Of a stretch of 6,237 bases of DNA, positions 1 to 6,151 are shown piece by piece (positions within the stretch are counted from its first letter, which is position 1; every line of letters begins with the position of its first letter). This DNA comes from Chitinophagaceae bacterium (lineage in GTDB: Bacteria > Bacteroidota > Bacteroidia > Chitinophagales > Chitinophagaceae), in contig JAOQAL010000433.1 in the NCBI GenBank assembly GCA_025963615.1, forward strand, positions 1-6,237. Direction: 5' to 3'. Position numbers and translations under genes: made by a program. Below the pieces are notes generated by a model. The model worked only from the letters and a program-made list of their open reading frames with translations. It made no database searches and had not been told where the DNA came from.

Positions 1-20
1 TCCAACCAGTCCCTTGTCAT
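1..20 (-). CDS. nuoM: Probable NADH-quinone oxidoreductase subunit M, first codons only
   Basis: An ATG at 18-20 opens a frame that runs off the left edge; only MTRDWL and two bases of the next codon are visible. An in-frame TGA lies three codons upstream (27-29), so this ATG is the first available start. It is preceded by a run of A residues without Shine-Dalgarno, a leader style common in Bacteroidota. The assignment rests on position: nuoM follows nuoL in nearly all nuo operons, where it encodes an antiporter-like proton-pumping membrane subunit. The six residues themselves are not diagnostic and are not yet hydrophobic, so another small gene cannot be excluded. Confidence 0.45.
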
Positions 21-65
21 TTTTTTTCAGTTTAATAATACTGCCCACCGGGACTCAAATCAACT

Positions 66-170
66 TTATTTAGTTTGCTGCTGATATTTCGCGTCTGAGA
101 GGCTTTCCCAGTATCCATTTTCTTTCCCTGCCGGCATTTCAATACGGGTGACCTTTAACTCTATTTCCAT
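66..170 (-). CDS. Hypothetical 34-residue small ORF between nuoL and nuoM
   Basis: A short frame starts with ATG at 168-170 and ends with TAA at 66-68. Its start lies inside the last codons of nuoL (shared bases 161-170, where ATGGAAATAG carries both the new start and the nuoL TAG), an arrangement that allows translational coupling. The peptide begins MEIELKVTRIEMPAGKENGY and ends in a Gln/Lys-rich tail (YQQQTK). It is hydrophilic and has no membrane segment, unlike its neighbours. It fills most of the space between nuoL and the presumed nuoM start. I do not recognise it as any known complex I subunit or assembly factor. It may be a real small protein, a coupling ORF, or chance; nothing beyond its position and overlap supports it. 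Confidence 0.33.
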   Translation of the reverse strand: MEIELKVTRIEMPAGKENGYWESLSDAKYQQQTK

Positions 171-2116
171 AAGTAAATAAATATAACGGTTAATGTCACA
201 ATTCCTCCAAAAAAATATAATGTATAATGCTGCACTTTGCCTGACTGTATTCCTTTAATTAATAAAGAAATTTTACCGGTTGCCTTAGCAATTCCATTTA
301 CCAGTCCATCAACGATATTTTTATCAATCCAGGCGGCAGGCCTGCCAATGAGATTGAATATAATTTTCTTCGTAATGAAAAGATAGAGTTCATCCATGTA
401 AAATTTTCTATAAGCTGCTTTGTATAATCCGGCCAATGCGTTGGCTACCCGAGTTGGCTTGTTATTCTTATTTTTATACAGCCACATAGCAAGGAGAATA
501 CCTGTCAAGGCAAATGCAACCGGCGCCATGGAGAAGATGATATGAAAATGAGGCTCAAGCTTTCTGCCATCCGCTGAAACATAATGACCAAATGGAATGA
601 AGCCGGCAATAATTGTGCACACAGCCAATAAGATCAATGGCAGTTTCATGGCCACATTTCCTTCCCCATGGTGACTCCCGGTGCCGGATTTTTCTAATAG
701 AGAGAGAGCCGGTGGTCTATTCCAGAAGATGGAAAAATAGAGCCGGAACATATAAAAAGCGGTAAGGCCTGAAGTGAACAAGGCCACTCCATATACCGTT
801 TTACTGGAATTATATGCCGCCAGTAAAATTTCTTCTTTGCTGAAAAATCCTGCGAATGGGGGTATCCCGGCGATAGCCAGGCAAGCGATTAGAAAAACAG
901 CATGGGTAACGGGTATAAATTTTCGTAATCCGCCCATGTCATTCATTTCATTCGTATGTACAAAATGAATTACAGCGCCCGCACCCAGAAATAATAATGA
1001 TTTAAAAAATGCGTGTGTAAACAAATGAAACATGGACGCAGTATATCCAGATCCATTTTCATTGCCCATACCGGAAACGCCCAGGGCGAACATCATATAC
1101 CCTATTTGCGAGATAGTCGAATAAGCCAACACTCTTTTAATATCTGTTTGTGTACAGGCAATAACAGCGGCGAATAATGCTGATACCGTGCCCACATACA
1201 GGACGATCTGCAATGAAACATGATTGAGATAAAATACAGGAAATAACTTCGCAACCAGGTAGACACCCGCTACTACCATGGTGGCTGCATGTATTAATGC
1301 AGAAATAGGGGTAGGGCCTTCCATGGCATCGGGTAGCCAGATATGCAAAGGAAACATGGCTGATTTACCGGCACCACCAATGAATACCAACGTTAACGCC
1401 CAGGTTAAAAAAGATATACCGAGAAATGAGGCGCTGCTGATGCTCATAAATTGCGGAGATTGCGTATCCGTTAACCGATGAATGAGTGTGCCGAAATCCA
1501 ATGTCTCCGCCTGAAAACCCAGGATCAGAATACCAATCAGAAGGGCGAGGTCGGCAAACCGGGTAACAATAAAAGCTTTTTTAGATGCGGCCACTGCAGA
1601 AGGCTTGTCATAATAAAAACCAATTAGCAAATAGGAGGATATACCCACCAATTCCCAAAACATATATAGCTGAAAAATGTTGGTTGATATCACAAGGCCC
1701 AACATGGAAAAGGTAAATAAGCCAAGAAATGAATAATACGTACTGAAACGTTCTTCGCCTTTCATATACCATAGACTGAACACATGTACCATCAGTGCTA
1801 CAAATGTTATCACTACCAGCATCATGACCGAAATGGGATCCAGAACAATACCCATATCGATAGAAATGTTTTCTGAAAAGGCGAGCCAGGTATATTTTAG
1901 AGGAATTACAGCCGGGTAAACACCCTCAATTCTGCCGGTGACAAAAAAATAATGGTAAGCGGTATAGAGCGAAAGTATTGCAGACGCAAGCATTAATCCC
2001 GTGCCAATAATGCCAGCAGATTGTTTGAAAAATTTTTTCCCAAACAAACCCAATAGCAGGAAACCAGCCAATGGTAACAGGGGAATGAGCGCTATGTAAT
2101 TGTAATTATTCTCCAA
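161..2116 (-). CDS. nuoL: NADH-quinone oxidoreductase subunit L (proton-pumping membrane subunit)
   Basis: A 651-residue polytopic membrane protein, full length for NuoL, the distal antiporter-like subunit of the complex I membrane arm. Visible family signatures are FWELVGISSYLLIGF (about 153-167, with the conserved Glu155), Asp189 in RFADLALL, GKSAMFPLHIWLPDAMEGPTP (250-270, channel Lys251), SALIHAATMVVAGVYL (272-287, His276), FHLFTHAFFKSLLF (363-376, His364, His368, Lys372) and GFFSKEEIL (423-431, Lys427). These match the charged and His residues of the proton channel in E. coli NuoL. The C-terminal part (about 570-651: YMDELY, then a long segment and a last membrane helix) corresponds to the lateral helix HL and its anchor. 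The start is TTG at 2114-2116: between the upstream in-frame stop and the first internal Met (residue 88) there is no ATG or GTG, and the N-terminus YIALIPLLPLAGF fits the family. It lies 23 bases after nuoK. There is no convincing Shine-Dalgarno. Confidence 0.97.
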   Translation of the reverse strand: MENNYNYIALIPLLPLAGFLLLGLFGKKFFKQSAGIIGTGLMLASAILSLYTAYHYFFVTGRIEGVYPAVIPLKYTWLAFSENISIDMGIVLDPISVMMLVVITFVALMVHVFSLWYMKGEERFSTYYSFLGLFTFSMLGLVISTNIFQLYMFWELVGISSYLLIGFYYDKPSAVAASKKAFIVTRFADLALLIGILILGFQAETLDFGTLIHRLTDTQSPQFMSISSASFLGISFLTWALTLVFIGGAGKSAMFPLHIWLPDAMEGPTPISALIHAATMVVAGVYLVAKLFPVFYLNHVSLQIVLYVGTVSALFAAVIACTQTDIKRVLAYSTISQIGYMMFALGVSGMGNENGSGYTASMFHLFTHAFFKSLLFLGAGAVIHFVHTNEMNDMGGLRKFIPVTHAVFLIACLAIAGIPPFAGFFSKEEILLAAYNSSKTVYGVALFTSGLTAFYMFRLYFSIFWNRPPALSLLEKSGTGSHHGEGNVAMKLPLILLAVCTIIAGFIPFGHYVSADGRKLEPHFHIIFSMAPVAFALTGILLAMWLYKNKNNKPTRVANALAGLYKAAYRKFYMDELYLFITKKIIFNLIGRPAAWIDKNIVDGLVNGIAKATGKISLLIKGIQSGKVQHYTLYFFGGIVTLTVIFIYLWK

Positions 2117-2139
2117 CTTGAACTCTATTACAGGTTGTT

Positions 2140-2448
2140 TTAGTATTTCATGTCTTCCGCATCATTCACGTCAATGGATTGATGACTCCGGTAAAGATTA
2201 ATAATTATGGCGATGGCTACGGCTGCTTCCGCCGCTGCAATGGCTATTATGAAAATGGTAAAGAAAATACCATCCAGTTTTTCAGGATACAGGTATTTAT
2301 TAAACACGACGAAATTAATATTGACACTGTTCAATAGTAATTCAATTGACATCAGCATGGTAATCATGTTGCGGCGTGTAAACAAGCCGTACATTCCAAT
2401 AAAGAAAAGGGCTGTGCTTACAAAAAGCAGGTGGCTTAGCGGTATCAT
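2140..2448 (-). CDS. nuoK: NADH-quinone oxidoreductase subunit K
   Basis: A 102-residue protein with three membrane helices, the MrpC-like subunit of the complex I membrane arm. The N-terminus MIPLSHLLFVSTALFFIGMY lines up with E. coli NuoK (MIPLQHG...), and the arginine pair at 25-26 followed by MLMSIELLLNSVNINF matches the family. The two buried membrane carboxylates needed for proton transfer are present: Glu36 (SIELLLN) and Glu74 (AAAEAAVAI), equivalent to E. coli Glu36 and Glu72. The frame is open upstream to a GTG at 2472, which would add MERTGGGG. I chose the internal ATG at 2446-2448 because it gives the normal family N-terminus and length and because a near-perfect Shine-Dalgarno sits just before it; the added Gly codons are that ribosome-binding site read as protein. 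It ends 23 bases before the nuoL start. Confidence 0.96.
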   Translation of the reverse strand: MIPLSHLLFVSTALFFIGMYGLFTRRNMITMLMSIELLLNSVNINFVVFNKYLYPEKLDGIFFTIFIIAIAAAEAAVAIAIIINLYRSHQSIDVNDAEDMKY

Positions 2449-2525
2449 GCCACCTCCTCCAGTCCTCTCCACCAGGAGCGGAAGGCTTTTTGAACATTCT
2501 TATTGTATCTGAAAACGGTTACCAT
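2445..2525 (-). CDS. Possible 26-residue leader ORF overlapping the nuoK start
   Basis: A small frame starts with ATG at 2523-2525, eight bases after the nuoJ stop, and ends with a TGA (2445-2447) that overlaps the nuoK ATG as ATGA, the classical geometry of translational coupling. The peptide begins MVTVFRYNKNVQKAFRSWWR and ends GLEEVA: basic, aromatic, not recognisable. Its last codons are the nuoK Shine-Dalgarno region, so part of its sequence is constrained for another reason. It could be a coupling ORF that carries ribosomes from nuoJ to nuoK. An ORF this short can easily arise by chance, and there is no other support. Confidence 0.18.
   Translation of the reverse strand: MVTVFRYNKNVQKAFRSWWRGLEEVA
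2449..2460 (-). promoter_or_regulatory. Strong Shine-Dalgarno site of nuoK
   Basis: Read on the minus strand, GGAGGAGGTGGC stands immediately before the nuoK ATG. It contains AGGAGGTG, a full complement of the usual 16S rRNA tail, with the AGGAGG core four bases from the start codon. It decides the nuoK start (2448 rather than the GTG at 2472). The other genes in this window have weak or no such motif, which is normal for Bacteroidota, so this site stands out. Confidence 0.75.
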
Positions 2526-2533
2526 CTGATTTT

Positions 2534-3076
2534 TTATGTTGTTGTATTGGGTTTATCCTTTTTCGTTGAGGGGGAAGGCGTTTTGATTGCAATCACAATA
2601 CAACCGATCATGGCTGCGAGTAAGAGCATGCTCATTGCTTCAAAAGGCAATGCAAAACCACCTTTACCGGTACCCATCATGCGCGTTCCTATTGCTGAAA
2701 CGGACCAGTCAAAATCTTTATTTATTTTCTGAAAACCATGCTGCCAGATCAATAACCAGGTTAGCGCAAATCCAAATACAACTGTTAACAGGGAAGCGAT
2801 CGTTCTGACGATCGGTGCTTTCGCCATTTCCTTGCCTGATTGCTGCGTAAGGAAAATGGAGAAGATAAGCAGTACGACAATACCACCAGCATAAACGATG
2901 ATCTGAACAGCCGCAATAAATTCAACCTGCAGAAAGAAATACAATCCGGCAATACCTATTAAAGAAAAGAGGAGCCAGATTGCAGAACGGAAAATCTTCC
3001 TGGTAGTGACGGACAAGACAGCCGTGCTGAGTATAAAAACAGCCAGAATATAAAATATGATTTGAGAAGCAGTCAA
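2534..3076 (-). CDS. nuoJ: NADH-quinone oxidoreductase subunit J
   Basis: A 180-residue membrane protein, close to the 184 residues of E. coli NuoJ, in the membrane arm next to NuoH and NuoK. The hallmark third helix reads EFIAAVQIIVYAGGIVVLLI (about 52-71); it includes Tyr62 of the conserved VYAG segment that forms a pi-bulge switch in solved structures. The C-terminal helix carries LPFEAMSMLLLAAMIGCIVI (143-162), also typical. The tail after residue 166 is polar (KTPSPSTKKDKPNTTT) and probably exposed. The start is TTG at 3074-3076: a TGA stop lies directly upstream in frame and the first internal Met is residue 84, far too late, while TASQIIFYILAVFILS fits the expected first helix. No Shine-Dalgarno was seen. 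It starts 64 bases after nuoI ends. Confidence 0.95.
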   Translation of the reverse strand: MTASQIIFYILAVFILSTAVLSVTTRKIFRSAIWLLFSLIGIAGLYFFLQVEFIAAVQIIVYAGGIVVLLIFSIFLTQQSGKEMAKAPIVRTIASLLTVVFGFALTWLLIWQHGFQKINKDFDWSVSAIGTRMMGTGKGGFALPFEAMSMLLLAAMIGCIVIAIKTPSPSTKKDKPNTTT

Positions 3077-3140
3077 TCAGTTGTATTGATAATTATTTTT
3101 ATTTGCAATTTACTCCCTGCTTGCCACTTCTGACACGCAA

Positions 3141-3620
3141 TTATTCGATTCCCTCCCGGATCCTGGAACCTGGTTTATTTAATTTCTTCGTTAACTCGTT
3201 ACGATCAAAAACACTGTGCTCAAATGTCTGGGCCATTTTGATAGCATCCGTAGGACAGGCTTCGATACACAGGTTGCACATGGTGCATAATTCAAGATGA
3301 TAAACAAAAGTGTCTATCGCTTTTTTCTTCCTGCCATCCGGTGCTATGTCAAATTTCGTAATGATTTTAATCGTTCCGTTCGGGCAGGCTAATTCGCAGG
3401 CCGTGCAACCGGTGCAGGCATGCTCGTTATTTTCATCGTGCGGCATTACCACTTCGCCGCGAAAACGTTCCGGTAATAATAACGTGTCTTTATTGTCAGG
3501 ATATTGCTGTGTAATGATTTCCTTATGATGTGTAAAATAATAGCCGGTAAGCTTCATTCCTTTCCATAAAGATCTTATGGCGCCAAAGACATTGCTAATA
3601 TATTTTCCTAAAAAACTCAT
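3141..3620 (-). CDS. nuoI: NADH-quinone oxidoreductase subunit I (two 4Fe-4S clusters)
   Basis: A 159-residue ferredoxin-type subunit of the connecting module, which passes electrons through clusters N6a and N6b to N2 in NuoB. Both binding motifs are complete: CTGCTACELACP with Cys69, Cys72, Cys75 and Cys79, and CTMCNLCIEACP with Cys112, Cys115, Cys118 and Cys122. The N-terminal amphipathic part (ISNVFGAIRSLWKGMKLTGYYF, split near residue 20) and the RFRGEV motif at 52-57 are family features that attach it to the membrane arm through NuoH. It begins with ATG at 3618-3620, without Shine-Dalgarno but in an A/T-rich leader. It follows nuoH after 61 bases. The length and cysteine pattern are ordinary; there is no extra cluster or domain that would reveal an alternative electron donor. 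Confidence 0.97.
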   Translation of the reverse strand: MSFLGKYISNVFGAIRSLWKGMKLTGYYFTHHKEIITQQYPDNKDTLLLPERFRGEVVMPHDENNEHACTGCTACELACPNGTIKIITKFDIAPDGRKKKAIDTFVYHLELCTMCNLCIEACPTDAIKMAQTFEHSVFDRNELTKKLNKPGSRIREGIE

Positions 3621-3681
3621 TTAATTTTAGATTTGCAACGACCGATTTTTAGATCTTCAAGCTGAAATCTTTCCTCCCCGA

Positions 3682-4758
3682 TCAGAAATGCCACCCCAGA
3701 ATCGCCATCAAAGTAACCAGCAACAAGTTAACCATACTGATTGGTAACAGATATTTCCATTCAAGATTTAATAACTGGTCGATCCGTAATCTTGGAAACG
3801 TCCACCGGAACCACATGATGACGAATACCAGGAAAAATGTTTTTCCGAAAAACCAGATCGATGACGGGATATAATCCATGATATGGTTAAACCCCTGCCA
3901 ATGGCCTACATGCAGCGGCATCCACCCCCCGAGAAACAAGGTGGCACCGAGAGCACAAACAATAAATATATTTATATATTCAGCCAGAAAGAACAAAGCG
4001 AATTTCATTCCTGAATATTCTGTATGAAAGCCCGCCGTCAGTTCCGATTCAGCTTCCGCCATATCAAAAGGCGCCCGGTTAGTCTCCGCCGTTACAGCAA
4101 TGATAAAAGTGACAAAGGCAATAATAACAGGAATATGGCCTTTGAAAATCCACCAGCCATTTTCCTGGGACGCAATAATATCTGAAATCCGCAAACTGCC
4201 GGTGAGCACAATGATGCAGAGAATGGATAAACCAGCGGACAATTCATAACTCACAATCTGTGCGCCACTACGCATAGCCCCAAGCAGGGAGTATTTATTA
4301 TTACTAGCCCAGCCAGCCATCAAAATTCCTATTACGGAAATGGACGATACCGCGGTGAAAAAAAGTACGCCGATATTAATGTCCCATATCTGGAACCCCC
4401 TGGCAAACATGAACGGCGCCATCAACATCATAGCGATAATCATTACGATAAACGGCGCAAGATTAAATAACAATTTATCAGCACCATCCGGCGTCATGCT
4501 TTCTTTTACGATTAGTTTCAGCGTATCCGCCACGGTTTGAAACATGCCTTTTGGCCCTACGCGGTTAGGTCCCAGCCGCACCTGCATCCAGGCGGATACT
4601 TTCCGTTCCATCAGGATCAAGACCAACCCCAGGAATGAAAACAGGCTGATGACGCAAACAGCTACCAAAACAAATTCAAGCCATAATGCCGTTGTTGGGC
4701 TGAATGAATGGTACAACCAATTGTGAATTGCGTTTGATATGTTTTCGAAACTAAGCAA
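3682..4758 (-). CDS. nuoH: NADH-quinone oxidoreductase subunit H
   Basis: A 358-residue membrane protein (E. coli NuoH has 325) that forms the quinone entry channel with NuoB and NuoD and links it to the membrane arm. Family motifs are ERKVSAWMQVRLGPNRVGPK (51-70), GWASNNKYSLLGAMRSGAQI (149-168) followed by VSYE, ETNRAPFDMAEAESELTAG (225-243) continuing into FHTEYSGMKFALFFLAEY, and RWTFPRLRIDQL (318-329). The extra length lies partly in the loop around 281-300 (PLHVGHWQGFNHIMDYIPSS). The start is TTG at 4756-4758: a TAA lies six codons upstream, no ATG or GTG lies between, and the first internal Met (residue 50) is already inside a conserved motif. It follows nuoD directly, with 105 bases between; nuoE, nuoF and nuoG, usually found here, are missing. 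Confidence 0.97.
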   Translation of the reverse strand: MLSFENISNAIHNWLYHSFSPTTALWLEFVLVAVCVISLFSFLGLVLILMERKVSAWMQVRLGPNRVGPKGMFQTVADTLKLIVKESMTPDGADKLLFNLAPFIVMIIAMMLMAPFMFARGFQIWDINIGVLFFTAVSSISVIGILMAGWASNNKYSLLGAMRSGAQIVSYELSAGLSILCIIVLTGSLRISDIIASQENGWWIFKGHIPVIIAFVTFIIAVTAETNRAPFDMAEAESELTAGFHTEYSGMKFALFFLAEYINIFIVCALGATLFLGGWMPLHVGHWQGFNHIMDYIPSSIWFFGKTFFLVFVIMWFRWTFPRLRIDQLLNLEWKYLLPISMVNLLLVTLMAILGWHF

Positions 4759-4863
4759 GAATGGGTTTATTGTTTAGTGCTGAAAATTTGAAAGTTTGAC
4801 AAATAATCATGATTATAATGGGTGCGATAATCTTAGCCATAAAAGTCGTAGTTCCTCTTTTAA

Positions 4864-5997
4864 TTACCGGTCGATATCCGGGATTACAAAATCCAAAGTT
4901 CCCATAATCGCCACTAAATCGCCAATCTTACTTCCTCTGGCCATATGATCCAACGCCGAAAGTGTTGAAAAACCCGGCGAGCGGAACTTTATACGATACG
5001 GGGTCGTGCCCCCTTCACTCACAATATATACTCCAAATTCCCCACGCGCTGTTTCCACTCTCGAATAAAATTCCCCTTTCGGTAATTTCAATACCGCTTT
5101 GGTCTTTGCCTGAAAATCTCCTTCCGGTATGTTGTCAATCAATTGTTCTATGATCGATAATGACTGCCGCATTTCTTTCATGCGCACCAAATAACGGGCA
5201 AAGCTATCGCCGGCTGTTTCTATAATTTCTTCAAATTGCAGGGTACGGTAAACTTCATAGGGGTATATTTTCCGGATATCGCAGGACACACCGCTCGCCC
5301 TGGCAGGAGGGCCGGTCAGGCCATATGAAATAGCGTCTTCTTTTGAAATGACACCAACATTGACGGTGCGGTTCTTAAAAATGATGTTATCCGTTACCAG
5401 GTCATCGTATTCGTCAATCTTACTTTTGAAATGAACAATAAACTCTTTTACTTTCCGCTGAAAGGTTGGATGCAGATCAACCATGATACCCCCGGGCACC
5501 ATATAATTCATGGTTAAACGGGCACCACAGGTTTCTTCCATAATATCATTTATCATTTCTCTTTCACGAAAAGCCAGGAAAAAAGGAGTTAATGCGCCAA
5601 CATCCATCGCCATGGCACCCCACCACAAGGTATGTGATGCGATACGGGTCAGTTCATCCATCAATACCCGGATCACCTGGGCCCGGGCAGGCACCTCAAT
5701 CTGCATCCCTTTTTCTACACATAAAGCACAACCGTGATTATTGATATGAGAAGAAAGATAATCCATACGGCTGGTTACATAAATAAACTGCCGGTAGCTC
5801 AGACTTTCACACATTTTCTCAATGGACCGGTGTATATAGCCCAGATGCGGTTCCACTTTCTTTATCGTTTCCCCGTTTAGCGTAATGACCAGATGAAGCA
5901 CGCCATGGGTAGCAGGATGCTGGGGACCGATATTGATTATCATGTCCCCGGAATCGTTCACTGTAGGTTCCTTTATTATTTCGGTTTTCCTATACAT
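4864..5997 (-). CDS. nuoD: NADH-quinone oxidoreductase subunit D (49 kDa subunit, quinone site)
   Basis: A 377-residue stand-alone NuoD, not fused to NuoC. It forms the quinone-reducing pocket next to cluster N2. GPQHPATHGVLHL (24-36) supplies His31, and RMDYLS (77-82) supplies Tyr80; these correspond to quinone-head ligands His38 and Tyr87 of Thermus Nqo4 (same spacing of 49). Asp132 in MDVGALTPFF matches the partner Asp of that His, and Arg57 in YIHRSIEK matches the bovine dimethylated Arg85. The C-terminus (EGGTTPYRIKFRSPGFSTLS near 328-347, ending GTLDFVIPDIDR) is typical and complete. Thr162 occupies the position of bovine His190. The ATG at 5995-5997 is the first start after an in-frame TGA, with a weak GGAG close by. 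The style of the sequence (WWGAMAMDVGALTPFF, EETCGARLTMNY) resembles Bacteroidota NuoD. It lies 154 bases downstream of nuoC. Confidence 0.97.
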   Translation of the reverse strand: MYRKTEIIKEPTVNDSGDMIINIGPQHPATHGVLHLVITLNGETIKKVEPHLGYIHRSIEKMCESLSYRQFIYVTSRMDYLSSHINNHGCALCVEKGMQIEVPARAQVIRVLMDELTRIASHTLWWGAMAMDVGALTPFFLAFREREMINDIMEETCGARLTMNYMVPGGIMVDLHPTFQRKVKEFIVHFKSKIDEYDDLVTDNIIFKNRTVNVGVISKEDAISYGLTGPPARASGVSCDIRKIYPYEVYRTLQFEEIIETAGDSFARYLVRMKEMRQSLSIIEQLIDNIPEGDFQAKTKAVLKLPKGEFYSRVETARGEFGVYIVSEGGTTPYRIKFRSPGFSTLSALDHMARGSKIGDLVAIMGTLDFVIPDIDR

Positions 5998-6084
5998 TTC
6001 TCCATCCCAGGCAAGTCATTTGTTTTAAAAAAATTCAATACCCGATATCACATTGTCAGTTAAAAAATTTCTCCGGCATCCCTG

Positions 6085-6125
6085 CATTGAAAATTCAATA
6101 TTGGACATTGATTGTTGAATATTTT
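6085..6125. repeat. AT-rich repeat-like spacer between nuoC and nuoD
   Basis: The 154-base gap between nuoC and nuoD holds a cluster of TTCAAT/ATTGAA-type words. ATTGAA-AA-TTCAAT at 6086-6099 is a perfect 6-base inverted repeat, CAATATTG at 6096-6103 is self-complementary, and TTCAATATT (6094-6102) recurs as TTGAATATT (6115-6123). The 10-mer AAATTCAATA at 6091-6100 also occurs at 6031-6040, exactly 60 bases away. It resembles dispersed intergenic repeats of this word type in Bacteroidota genomes, but I cannot confirm copies elsewhere. No gene or clear terminator was seen in the gap. Confidence 0.4.
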
Positions 6126-6151
6126 ACGTTGTAATAAATGATATGACCTTC

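Noticed and set aside
774..1481. Open frames on the plus strand across nuoL (for example 774-968 and 1278-1481)
   Set aside because: They are antisense to strongly conserved parts of NuoL, give low-complexity or unrecognisable peptides, and are explained by codon use of the real gene.
2449..2472. GTG start at 2472 that would lengthen NuoK by eight residues
   Set aside because: The added residues MERTGGGG are the Shine-Dalgarno region read as codons; NuoK homologues begin at MIPL, which matches the ATG at 2448.
2207..2808. Plus-strand frames opposite nuoK and nuoJ
   Set aside because: The Ala/Met-rich translation at 2207-2512 is the mirror of the alanine-rich third helix of NuoK; there is no family match and no separate promoter.
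3077..3140. Possible terminator, promoter or small ORF in the nuoI-nuoJ gap
   Set aside because: No hairpin with a T-run, no convincing promoter boxes and no ATG-initiated frame was found; it is an AT-rich spacer.
3621..3681. Possible terminator or small gene in the nuoH-nuoI gap
   Set aside because: No stable inverted repeat followed by a T-run and no plausible ORF was seen.
4340..5737. Plus-strand frames opposite nuoH and nuoD
   Set aside because: All are antisense to conserved motifs of NuoH or NuoD and none resembles a known protein.
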